Positions 1-5,448 of a stretch of DNA of 6,289 nt are shown in pieces; within the stretch, counting starts at the first letter, position 1; each line of letters starts with the position of its first letter. The position numbers were made by a program, and so were the translations under genes. This DNA is from JAFGTE01 sp043800105 (GTDB taxonomy: Bacteria; Patescibacteriota; Gracilibacteria; UM-FILTER-43-11). Location: contig JAZDNJ010000076.1 in the NCBI GenBank assembly GCA_043800105.1, positions 1 to 6,289 on the forward strand, in the 5' to 3' direction. A model generated the notes under the pieces. That model had not been told where the DNA came from. It worked only from the letters and a program-made list of their open reading frames with translations, and ran no database searches.

Positions 1-2
1 CT

Positions 3-2078
3 CAAAGTCAGCCGGCAGCTGTACCGCCAAAAAAAATCGGCAAAGAAAAGGTGGAGAAGTCCAAGAGGCGTTTCATTATGGGGTGTATGGGGGGATTCAT
101 CTTTCTTTTTGTCGTTTTTATTATCCTCATGGTACTGATGATTTCCCGGAGCGGGGCGTCCAATCCTGTGATGCAGGCCTTTGGGCTGGATCCGGCCGGC
201 GTCAGGAATTTTCTTCAGGGGGTTGTGGGTTTTGCTTTTGGCGTACTGTCGCTTCTCTTTCTCATCCTTCTTATTATCGGACTTTTCAGATTCCTCGGGG
301 CTCAGAAATCTGACAAAGAAAGGCGTAGCAGGAACCTGAGAATGATGACGGTCAGTTCGGTGATGCTGGTTTTGATGGTGGGTATTTGGGTAGTGCTCGC
401 CAACTACATTAGCCGCATTGAAATTGCCGCGGAAAAAATTATCGCTGAAATTGTGGTTGAAGAGCCTAAAGATCTGAACAATCTGACGGCTCCGGTGGAA
501 ATCAAGTTCAGCGCCCTCAACGTTGCCAAGGCGCTTGAGATGGGCGGAATTCGCATATCAAATATGAACTGGGATCTGGATGGTGACGGCGAGTTTGAAA
601 CACCGGTTACCAGTCCGGAAGTCACTCACCTGTATGCCCGAAAGGGAACTTATACCGTTGGCTTACAGGTAAAGGTGGCTGGCGAAGATACATATCGTGA
701 GCCTTACACGCAGATTATTTCTATTCCTAACGCGGCTTTTGGGGCTGAGCCGTCCGCCGGAACGGCTCCGCTTGTGGTGCAGTTTGATGCCAGTATCATT
801 GTTTCCAAGCCCAATGTGGCCAGTCTGGACTGGGATTTTGACGGCGATGGCGTTTACGAACTGGAGGGCCCTGATAACCTAAGGCCACGACATACTTTCG
901 GTCAGATCGGTGTTTATAAGGTTCACTTAAGAGCGATTGACAAGAATGACAATGTCGAAAACTATTATCGCAACATTGAGGTGACCGCTACCGATAAACC
1001 TATTGTATCGGCAGTTATCGATGTCACGCCGGCTCTTAAGGGGCCTATTCCTTTGCAGCTCCGTTTTGATGCCAGCCGTTCAGTTGGGCTTAAAGGAAAG
1101 ATTATCAAATATCAGTGGGATTTTGGGGACGGTTCAGATCTGCAATCCGGAAAGAGCACAACCCATGTGTTTAATAAACCGGACTTTTATTCCGTGACGC
1201 TCAGTGTTGAAGATGAGCTGGGCAATAAAGCGGCGAGTTCGGTTGAAATTGAGGCTCAGGCCATTTCTTCGGTCCCCGAGGCTGCCATTGGCTCCACGCC
1301 GGCAGCTGCCGCAGGGCAGCCGCTTACTGGCATACTTCCCTTTAAAGTCGAATTTAACGCTTCGGCTTCCCGGGATGCAGACAATGATATTGTTCAGTAT
1401 GAATGGGATTTTGACGCAGACGGAGTAGTCGATCAGGAAGGAGAAAAAGTAAGTCATACCTTTGAAAAAGCCGGTACTTATACGGTTAATCTGACTGTTG
1501 CGGATTCACAGAATCAAAAGAGTACCGCTACCATGCAGGTGCTGGTGCAGGAACCCGGTGTGCTTGCCGTTATTACCGCTACCCCCGAAGAAGGTACTGC
1601 GCCGCTTACGGTAAAATTTGACGGCTCTTCATCCAGCGCTTATCAGGGAAATATTGTCAGTTATGAATGGGATTTTGGCGATGCCAGTCCGAAGACGATA
1701 ACCGGCGCCATTGTTTCCCACAAATACGCTTCTGTTGGGTCATATACAGCTAAGCTTAAAGTTCTTACCAATAACAATGAATCCGCTGCCACATCGAAGG
1801 TCATTTATGTCCGGGAAGTCCCTCTAAAGGCCTGTTTTACACCCAGCCGGATGAGCGGGATGGCTCCGCTGACAGTTGCTTTTGATTCCAAGTGTTCAAC
1901 AGGTACCGTATCCGGTTACAGCTGGCAGTTTGGCGACGGCGTTGAAAGCAGCAGTAAAAACCCCACCCATACTTTTGAATTTCCCGGCTCCTATACGGTG
2001 GTTCTTGAAGTAACCGACAGTAAAAATAATGTCAGTACTTATCAGGAAATCATTGTGGCCGAAGGAGATGTACAATAA
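3..2078 (+). CDS. Membrane-anchored multi-PKD-domain surface protein (5' end probably outside window)
   Basis: Probable cell-surface protein; ligand unknown. The frame is open to the left edge: 16 codons rich in Pro and Lys precede the GTG at 51, so that GTG is only an alternative start (675 aa). Numbering from it: a basic N-terminus (KSKRR), transmembrane helices at about 8-31, 53-83 and 98-120, then an exported region of about 550 residues. The basic stretch between helices 2 and 3 suggests a cytoplasmic N-terminus and an outside C-terminus. Six PKD (immunoglobulin-like) domains follow at about 140-225, 227-312, 317-402, 409-500, 502-587 and 589-671, each with the W-D-F-G-D-G-type motif or a variant (WDLDGDG, WDFDGDG, WDFGDGS, WDFDADG, WDFGDAS, WQFGDGV) and a GxYxVxL strand. 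PKD domains usually serve adhesion or act as spacers. No catalytic domain or sortase motif is visible. Domain calls are firm; the cellular role is inference. Confidence 0.85.
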   Translation, partial: QSQPAAVPPKKIGKEKVEKSKRRFIMGCMGGFIFLFVVFIILMVLMISRSGASNPVMQAFGLDPAGVRNFLQGVVGFAFGVLSLLFLILLIIGLFRFLGAQKSDKERRSRNLRMMTVSSVMLVLMVGIWVVLANYISRIEIAAEKIIAEIVVEEPKDLNNLTAPVEIKFSALNVAKALEMGGIRISNMNWDLDGDGEFETPVTSPEVTHLYARKGTYTVGLQVKVAGEDTYREPYTQIISIPNAAFGAEPSAGTAPLVVQFDASIIVSKPNVASLDWDFDGDGVYELEGPDNLRPRHTFGQIGVYKVHLRAIDKNDNVENYYRNIEVTATDKPIVSAVIDVTPALKGPIPLQLRFDASRSVGLKGKIIKYQWDFGDGSDLQSGKSTTHVFNKPDFYSVTLSVEDELGNKAASSVEIEAQAISSVPEAAIGSTPAAAAGQPLTGILPFKVEFNASASRDADNDIVQYEWDFDADGVVDQEGEKVSHTFEKAGTYTVNLTVADSQNQKSTATMQVLVQEPGVLAVITATPEEGTAPLTVKFDGSSSSAYQGNIVSYEWDFGDASPKTITGAIVSHKYASVGSYTAKLKVLTNNNESAATSKVIYVREVPLKACFTPSRMSGMAPLTVAFDSKCSTGTVSGYSWQFGDGVESSSKNPTHTFEFPGSYTVVLEVTDSKNNVSTYQEIIVAEGDVQ

Positions 2079-2127
2079 TTTAGATTTATGATTTTTGATT
2101 TAAGATTTATAATTTTTGATTTATCAT
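2079..2127. repeat. Seven-unit array of degenerate 7-bp repeats
   Basis: Directly after the PKD stop codon lie seven consecutive heptamers: TTTAGAT, TTATGAT, TTTTGAT, TTAAGAT, TTATAAT, TTTTGAT, TTATCAT. Read at a coarser scale it is a 21-bp unit repeated twice (2082-2102 and 2103-2123) with a single G/A difference. Similar A/T-rich heptad arrays are familiar from cyanobacterial and CPR intergenic DNA, but I cannot check how often this one recurs in the genome. Confidence 0.85.
2085..2113 (+). promoter_or_regulatory. Possible promoter inside the heptad array
   Basis: The fifth heptamer creates a perfect -10 hexamer, TATAAT, at 2108-2113. The best -35 at 17-bp spacing (TTTATG, 2085-2090) matches only 3 of 6 consensus bases. 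Transcription would begin near 2120, just ahead of the microprotein start at 2134, and could serve it and the shikimate enzyme gene. In such A/T-rich repetitive DNA a chance TATAAT is likely, so this is weak. Confidence 0.3.
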
Positions 2128-2133
2128 TCGGAC

Positions 2134-2232
2134 ATGAGAAACAATAAAAAGATCATCAAAATAATCGTGTATATCGCTATCGCGGCGCTTGTGTTTACTT
2201 CGCTGGCACCGTTTTTAGCGTCCTTTAGCTGA
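2134..2232 (+). CDS. 32-aa single-helix membrane microprotein, Prli42-like
   Basis: ATG at 2134 and TGA at 2230-2232 give a 32-residue product: a short basic head (RNNKKIIK) followed by one hydrophobic helix at about residues 9-30 (IIVYIAIAALVFTSLAPF) and almost no tail. Lysines at the N-terminus predict head inside, tail outside. Size, basic head and the K-I-x-V-Y...STL/TSL pattern recall Prli42, the tiny stressosome-associated membrane protein of Firmicutes, but such resemblance is easy to obtain in a short helix. It starts 55 nt after the PKD stop and ends 5 nt before the AroA-AroK ATG, so translational coupling to that gene is plausible. No Shine-Dalgarno is visible. That it is a gene is likely from composition and position; its function is unknown. 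Confidence 0.55.
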   Translation: MRNNKKIIKIIVYIAIAALVFTSLAPFLASFS

Positions 2233-2237
2233 ACGTT

Positions 2238-4034
2238 ATGAATACAAGGGAAGTTATTCCTCTTAAGCGGAAGCTGGATCTTTTTTTATCGCTTCCCGGT
2301 TCTAAGTCCGTGACCAACAGGGCTCTTTTGTGCGCCTCCCTGGCCGGCGGTAAGTCGCGAATTTATGGCGCTTTGAAATCGGATGATACCGAAGTGATGC
2401 TGAGAGCCCTTGGGGAATTTGGAGTTGGTGTGCGTGAGACAAAAAATTACACTGAAATAATCGGTAAGGGCGGAAAGTTTAAAAGCGGAAAAATTACCGT
2501 TGATCTTCATAATGCAGGTACAGCCACGCGTTTTTTGACGGCAGTTTCTGTTCTTAGAGCCGGGGAAACAATTATTACAGGCAGTCAGCGTATGCAGGAA
2601 AGGCCCATTGCCGATCTGGCCGATGGCCTGCGTCAGTTAGGGGCTGAGATTGAGTATCTGAATGCTGAAGGCTGTCCTCCTATTAAAATCTCCAAATTCC
2701 AAATTCCAAATTCCAAACAGCATGTCGTCCGGATGAAGGGTAATAAAAGCAGTCAGTATTTTTCGGCCCTTCTGATGCTCGGGCCTTTGCTTGGTAAACC
2801 TTTTAGAATAGAGGTTATCGGCGACATTGTTTCCAGATCTTATATCGATACAACTATTACTGTGATGAGGTCTTTTGGCGTGAAAGTTAAGAATAATCAG
2901 TACCGATCTTTTGAAATAAAGCCGCAGAATTACAAAGGGACGGATTATACTGTGGAAGGGGACGCGACGGCCGCGACTTATTTCAGCGCACTGCATTTTT
3001 TACATGGCGGAAAACTTAAATTCAAAAATCTTAATTATAAAAAAGCCATTCAGGGGGATGTGAATTTTCCGGAGGCATTGCGGCAGCTTAAAATGGGAAT
3101 TTTTAGAACGATCGATATGGGTGCCATGCCGGACGCGGCTATGACTTTGGCGGTTTGTGCGGCTTTTGCCAAAGGAACCACCAAAATCACAGGGCTTTCG
3201 ACTTTGCGAATCAAAGAAACCGACCGGCTTGCGGCTTTGAAAAATGAGCTGACGAGGGTGGGGGTGAAAGTAAAAACGACAAAAGATTCAATTCAGATTC
3301 AAGGGCTACGGTCCGAAGGGCTCCGAGAGTTTTCGGACTTATCGGAGACTGAGGACTATGAACTAAGCGGTGGTTCGACAATTGAGACTTACAACGACCA
3401 TCGCATGGCTATGTGTTTCGCGGTGCTTGGGACAAAGATTCCGGGCATTGTGATCAAGAATCCGGATTGTACGGAGAAAACTTACCCCGGCTTTTGGAAT
3501 GATTTAGAAATGGCTTATTTAAGCCCTATAAAGCTTGGACAGAAAAATCTGCTTTTAACCGGAATGCGGTGCAGCGGAAAGACTTTTCATGGAAAGAGGA
3601 TCGCAAAGAAGCTCGGCCGGAAATTTGTTGACTTGGATAATGAGATTGAAAGAACGGAAAATATGAAAATCGAAAGATTGGTGGAGCTTAAGGGTTGGCC
3701 CTATTTCCGCAAAGTCGAACAAAAAATTTGTTCACAATTTGCAGGGGCAGAAAATCTGGTTATCGCGGCAGGCGGGGGAGTGGTTTTGAGTCCGAAAAAT
3801 ATGAGGGCTCTCAAAAATAATTCTGTGAATGTTTTTATTTTTGCTGACTCCAATATTTTAAGTGACAGAATTACGAAAGAACGGGGGCGTCCGTCACTCA
3901 CTGGCGGGGCTTTGGAAAATGAGATCCATGTGGTTTGGGAAGAGCGCCGTGATCTGTATCTGAAATACGCGGATTATGTGTGGGATAATACGAATGGGAA
4001 GGCTTTACAAAATGTAGTTTGGGAGCTAAAATAA
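2238..4034 (+). CDS. aroA-aroK: Fused EPSP synthase (AroA)-shikimate kinase (AroK)
   Basis: Bifunctional cytoplasmic shikimate-pathway enzyme, 598 aa. Residues about 1-427 are 5-enolpyruvylshikimate-3-phosphate synthase (shikimate-3-phosphate plus PEP gives EPSP plus phosphate): PGSKSxxNR (20-28), NAGTATRF (93-99), RPIADL (122-127), SSQ (171-173), SRSYID (199-204), EGDATAATYF (240-249), MPDAAM (Asp299), RIKETDRL (Glu327), TYNDHRMAM (384-392) and CTEKTYP (411-417). These match the substrate and catalytic positions of the family. After a linker of about ten residues, 438-598 is shikimate kinase (shikimate plus ATP): P-loop GMRCSGKT (442-449), DLD (465-467), FRKVE (490-494), AGGGV (511-515), lid RGRPSL (549-554) and ERRDLY (569-574). 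No stop or frameshift separates the halves. Oddities are two unusual stretches in the AroA half and Cys445 in the P-loop. The start fits the usual short AroA lead; no Shine-Dalgarno. Confidence 0.95.
   Translation: MNTREVIPLKRKLDLFLSLPGSKSVTNRALLCASLAGGKSRIYGALKSDDTEVMLRALGEFGVGVRETKNYTEIIGKGGKFKSGKITVDLHNAGTATRFLTAVSVLRAGETIITGSQRMQERPIADLADGLRQLGAEIEYLNAEGCPPIKISKFQIPNSKQHVVRMKGNKSSQYFSALLMLGPLLGKPFRIEVIGDIVSRSYIDTTITVMRSFGVKVKNNQYRSFEIKPQNYKGTDYTVEGDATAATYFSALHFLHGGKLKFKNLNYKKAIQGDVNFPEALRQLKMGIFRTIDMGAMPDAAMTLAVCAAFAKGTTKITGLSTLRIKETDRLAALKNELTRVGVKVKTTKDSIQIQGLRSEGLREFSDLSETEDYELSGGSTIETYNDHRMAMCFAVLGTKIPGIVIKNPDCTEKTYPGFWNDLEMAYLSPIKLGQKNLLLTGMRCSGKTFHGKRIAKKLGRKFVDLDNEIERTENMKIERLVELKGWPYFRKVEQKICSQFAGAENLVIAAGGGVVLSPKNMRALKNNSVNVFIFADSNILSDRITKERGRPSLTGGALENEIHVVWEERRDLYLKYADYVWDNTNGKALQNVVWELK
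2691..2718. repeat. Four tandem 7-bp repeats inside the aroA coding sequence
   Basis: Four consecutive heptamers, TCCAAAT three times and then TCCAAAC, sit in frame within the AroA half and encode about residues 152-160 (SKFQIPNSK). Family members usually have a short glycine-containing loop here between the PPI/L segment and the SSQ motif. The repeat adds roughly four residues and replaces the glycines. Confidence 0.85.
3311..3375. repeat. Palindromic, low-complexity insertion inside aroA
   Basis: This DNA encodes about 18 extra residues (roughly 357-380) between the SIQI strand and the TYNDHRMAM motif, compared with E. coli AroA. It contains GTCCGAA (3311-3317) with its inverse TTCGGAC (3332-3338), and CTCCGA (3321-3326) with its inverse TCGGAG (3342-3347). 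The arms interleave. Three heptad-like steps beginning ACT follow (ACTGAGG, ACTATGA, ACTAAGC, 3348-3368). It looks like a repeat-derived insertion that kept the frame. Confidence 0.6.
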
Positions 4035-4056
4035 CTTCTGATATTTTTTAGCTCTC
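4021..4056 (+). terminator. Hairpin spanning the aroA-aroK stop codon; possible weak terminator
   Basis: GAGCTAAAA (4023-4031) pairs perfectly with TTTTAGCTC (4046-4054), extended by one G-T and one G-C pair to an 11-bp stem with a 14-nt loop that contains most of the stop codon. It is followed by only a broken T run (ATTTTATGTTT), so termination may be partial. It ends six bases before the next gene's ATG and could instead mask that start in read-through RNA. Confidence 0.45.
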
Positions 4057-4062
4057 CATTTT

Positions 4063-4266
4063 ATGTTTGATCCAAAAGGGCCCGATAGAGAAGACCCAAT
4101 TAGCGTAAGACTGCCTGAGTCTACATCTGAAGGCAATCAGCCACTTCTGAACGAAGATGGGTATGCAAACCTTTCACGCCGCAGTCTGTATGAGCTTTTT
4201 AATTATGATCCTGATGCGATTAGAAGGCTTAGTATGCTTCTTGAACCGGAGGAAGAATTAAACTGA
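4063..4266 (+). CDS. Hypothetical 67-aa acidic protein
   Basis: I do not recognise this protein. It is small, hydrophilic and acidic, with no membrane segment, signal peptide or cysteine. The first 35 residues are rich in Pro, Asp, Glu and Asn and look disordered. The C-terminal half (about 37-65, SRRSLYELFNYDPDAIRRLSML then EPEEEL) should be helical. That helix contains L-x-x-L-x-x-Y-x-x-D-P-[DE]-A-[IL]-x-R-[LI] when aligned with the N-terminal part of the next gene product. It starts 28 nt after the aroA-aroK stop codon, immediately beyond a hairpin, with no Shine-Dalgarno. Same-strand context and clean composition favour a real gene; the function is unknown. Confidence 0.6.
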   Translation: MFDPKGPDREDPISVRLPESTSEGNQPLLNEDGYANLSRRSLYELFNYDPDAIRRLSMLLEPEEELN

Positions 4267-4295
4267 CCCAAAGTTATTCAGGAGCCGCTAAAATC

Positions 4296-4324
4296 TTGTC
4301 ATAAAAGCATATTTGGTGTATAAT
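4296..4324 (+). promoter_or_regulatory. Strong sigma70-type promoter of the 202-aa gene
   Basis: TTGTCA (4296-4301, 5 of 6 matches) and a perfect TATAAT (4319-4324) are separated by 17 bp. Transcription would start near 4331, leaving a leader of about 22 nt before the ATG at 4354. The octamer TAATTATA occurs at 4321-4328, overlapping the -10, and again at 4339-4346, just past the expected start point. Confidence 0.7.
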
Positions 4325-4353
4325 TATAAAATAATCACTAATTATACTTAAAT

Positions 4354-4962
4354 ATGGCTAATACAAAGATCGGGTTCCCCCAGGGTCCGGAACAAGGTGG
4401 TGAATCTGCTAAAGCAGGGCTTGCCGCGTTGATCAAGCGATATGAAAATGATCCGGAGGCTTTAGAGAGGATTCTTACCGCAGGTCAGGAAGCCGCGGAA
4501 CAAGTGGAAGAGACCAGGATTGATGAAAGTCCTGATTTTATGCAACAGAATGCCGCTGCTGTCAGTTCATTTATGCAACGTTCGGGTATATATGATTTAC
4601 TTGCTTCCACTCCACCTGAGCAGCTTAAGCGTGACTATATCGGCTTAACTCCATTTCCTGTAAATGAAGAAGCTCCGGTTGAAATCAGTCAGGAAGATTT
4701 TGATGCACTTTTTGGCTCAGCGATATATAAGCGTAAACCACAAGGGCGCGTTTATGGAAGTATGATAGAAGCAACCGTTTTGATAAGAATACCTGACGGG
4801 AAAGTTTATCAGCTTTCTATGATGAAGGGTGAGAATGGAAAATATCTGCCATTCGAATATTTTGAAACAGATATAAAGAGCTTGAGGATGGCAAAAGAAT
4901 ACATGGAAAAACGCAGAAAAGTACCAGAGGATACCCGTGAACAGATTTTAGGTCTTAGTTAG
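4354..4962 (+). CDS. Hypothetical 202-aa soluble protein
   Basis: I do not recognise the family. The protein is soluble and cysteine-free, with no signal peptide or membrane helix. Residues about 20-53 are predicted helical (AKAGLAALIKRYENDPEALERIL then an Ala/Glu-rich stretch) and share an L..L...Y..DP.A..R pattern with the preceding 67-aa product. A middle segment (about 60-115) mentions no known motif. The C-terminal half (about 120-175) alternates hydrophobic and polar residues (GRVYGSMIEATVLIRIPDGKVYQLSMM), suggesting a small beta-sheet domain, and ends in a basic helix (MAKEYMEKRRK). It has its own promoter 30 bp upstream, and its last 15 bp overlap the convergent DUF5652 gene. The ATG at 4354 is favoured because it follows the promoter at the right distance; no Shine-Dalgarno is present. 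Confidence 0.75.
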   Translation: MANTKIGFPQGPEQGGESAKAGLAALIKRYENDPEALERILTAGQEAAEQVEETRIDESPDFMQQNAAAVSSFMQRSGIYDLLASTPPEQLKRDYIGLTPFPVNEEAPVEISQEDFDALFGSAIYKRKPQGRVYGSMIEATVLIRIPDGKVYQLSMMKGENGKYLPFEYFETDIKSLRMAKEYMEKRRKVPEDTREQILGLS

Positions 4963-5187
4963 TGATTGTTTTACCGTTTTTTTACGGTTGCCCTGAAACC
5001 ATACTATGTAGACAATTTCCAGTAGGCCAATTGTGTTTACTACAAGCAGAACGACGAACCATCTGAGCTGATTGTTCCGGCCGCACTTCCAGAGAGCTAT
5101 TCCTTTCCATATCAGCGACCATATGATAATAGGAATCAGGTAACGCGGATCTTTCAGTACTAAATCGAGACTCTGAAGCAATGTCAT
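4948..5187 (-). CDS. DUF5652 family small membrane protein
   Basis: The 79-residue product reads as two transmembrane helices, about 16-33 (LIPIIIWSLIWKGIALW) and 43-64 (WFVVLLVVNTIGLLEIVYIVWF), joined by a short polar loop with basic residues (KCGRNNQLR) and ending in a basic tail. The WSLIWKGIALWK...NNQ..WF...L..NT.G.LEI.Y pattern is what I recall for DUF5652, a family of unknown function frequent in Patescibacteria; a profile search would settle it. Its 3' end overlaps the tail of the 202-aa gene on the opposite strand by 15 bp. The ATG at 5185-5187 is preceded by an A-rich stretch without a Shine-Dalgarno. A weak -10-like TATCAT lies upstream on its strand, but no convincing promoter. An overlapping longer frame on this strand (4982-5230) is its shadow. 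Confidence 0.85.
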   Translation of the reverse strand: MTLLQSLDLVLKDPRYLIPIIIWSLIWKGIALWKCGRNNQLRWFVVLLVVNTIGLLEIVYIVWFQGNRKKTVKQSLTKT

Positions 5188-5230
5188 TTTTTTTGTGTGT
5201 CAGTATGATAACCTGACCTGATTTTACCAT

Positions 5231-5262
5231 AAAAAAAACTACCCTCCAGTGGCGGGTTTTTT
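5231..5262. terminator. Bidirectional terminator-like hairpin upstream of the rRNA promoter
   Basis: ACCCTCC (5241-5247) and GGCGGGT (5251-5257) form a stem with one T-C mismatch and a 3-nt loop. It is followed by T5257-T5262 on the plus strand and by AG plus eight T on the minus strand (A5231-A5238). On the plus strand it would stop read-through from the 202-aa gene 13 bp before the rRNA -35 element. Confidence 0.75.
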
Positions 5263-5275
5263 CAAAAGTTTTTTC

Positions 5276-5304
5276 TTGACTTCACCTAGTGCCTTAGCTA
5301 AAAT
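5276..5304 (+). promoter_or_regulatory. rRNA operon promoter
   Basis: TTGACT (5276-5281, 5 of 6) and TAAAAT (5299-5304, 5 of 6) are separated by the optimal 17 bp. The A/T-rich tract just upstream (5257-5275) could act as an UP element. The expected transcription start is near 5311, giving a leader of about 270 nt before 16S. Confidence 0.8.
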
Positions 5305-5354
5305 CCATGTGCTTAGACTGAGATGCATATGAATAAGCTCTTAAGTAAGCCTTT

Positions 5355-5366
5355 TGTTCTTTTGAA
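5355..5366 (+). promoter_or_regulatory. boxA-like antitermination element
   Basis: TGTTCTTTTGAA lies about 45 nt into the leader transcript. It resembles the bacterial rRNA boxA (TGYTCTTT followed by an A-rich end) bound by NusB-NusE to prevent premature termination; here there is one extra T before GAA. Position and sequence both fit, but the motif is short. Confidence 0.5.
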
Positions 5367-5376
5367 TCAAAGGGAT

Positions 5377-5407
5377 GTTTTGAAACCAAGTCCATGTGTT
5401 TCAAAAC
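5377..5407 (+). other. Leader hairpin, 10-bp perfect stem
   Basis: GTTTTGAAAC (5377-5386) is exactly complementary to GTTTCAAAAC (5398-5407), with an 11-nt loop. No T run follows, so it is not a terminator. It sits 10 nt after the boxA-like element. Confidence 0.65.
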
Positions 5408-5414
5408 GATGCAT

Positions 5415-5429
5415 TGCATTTTGAATGCA
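5415..5429 (+). other. Leader hairpin, 6-bp stem
   Basis: TGCATT (5415-5420) pairs with AATGCA (5424-5429) around a 3-nt TTG loop. It begins 7 nt after the 10-bp hairpin and is short enough that it could form only transiently. Confidence 0.45.
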
Positions 5430-5448
5430 GTACAGAAAAGTATAAGAA

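Noticed and set aside
51..53. GTG at 51 as the certain start of the PKD protein
   Set aside because: The same frame stays open for 16 more codons to the window edge and reads as a plausible Pro/Lys-rich segment, so the start is undecided.
1134..1457. 107-codon minus-strand frame within the PKD gene
   Set aside because: It is a shadow of well-supported PKD domains 3-4; the translation is of mixed composition without a domain.
2079..2127. CRISPR-like repeat array
   Set aside because: Units are 7 bp and contiguous, with no spacers and no cas genes nearby.
2637..2996. 119-codon minus-strand frame within aroA
   Set aside because: It lies opposite conserved EPSP synthase motifs and reads through the TCCAAAT repeat; no protein signature.
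2134..4266. UGA recoded as glycine (genetic code 25)
   Set aside because: No long reading frame contains an internal UGA, glycine is encoded by GGN throughout, and UGA ends two of the predicted genes at sensible positions.
4973..4988. Hairpin ACCGT/ACGGT as terminator of the convergent genes
   Set aside because: The stem is only 5 bp with a 6-nt T loop, no T run follows on either strand, and it lies in DUF5652 coding sequence.
4982..5230. 82-codon minus-strand frame
   Set aside because: It overlaps the DUF5652 gene in another frame and its translation lacks the hydrophobic, family-like pattern seen in the chosen frame.
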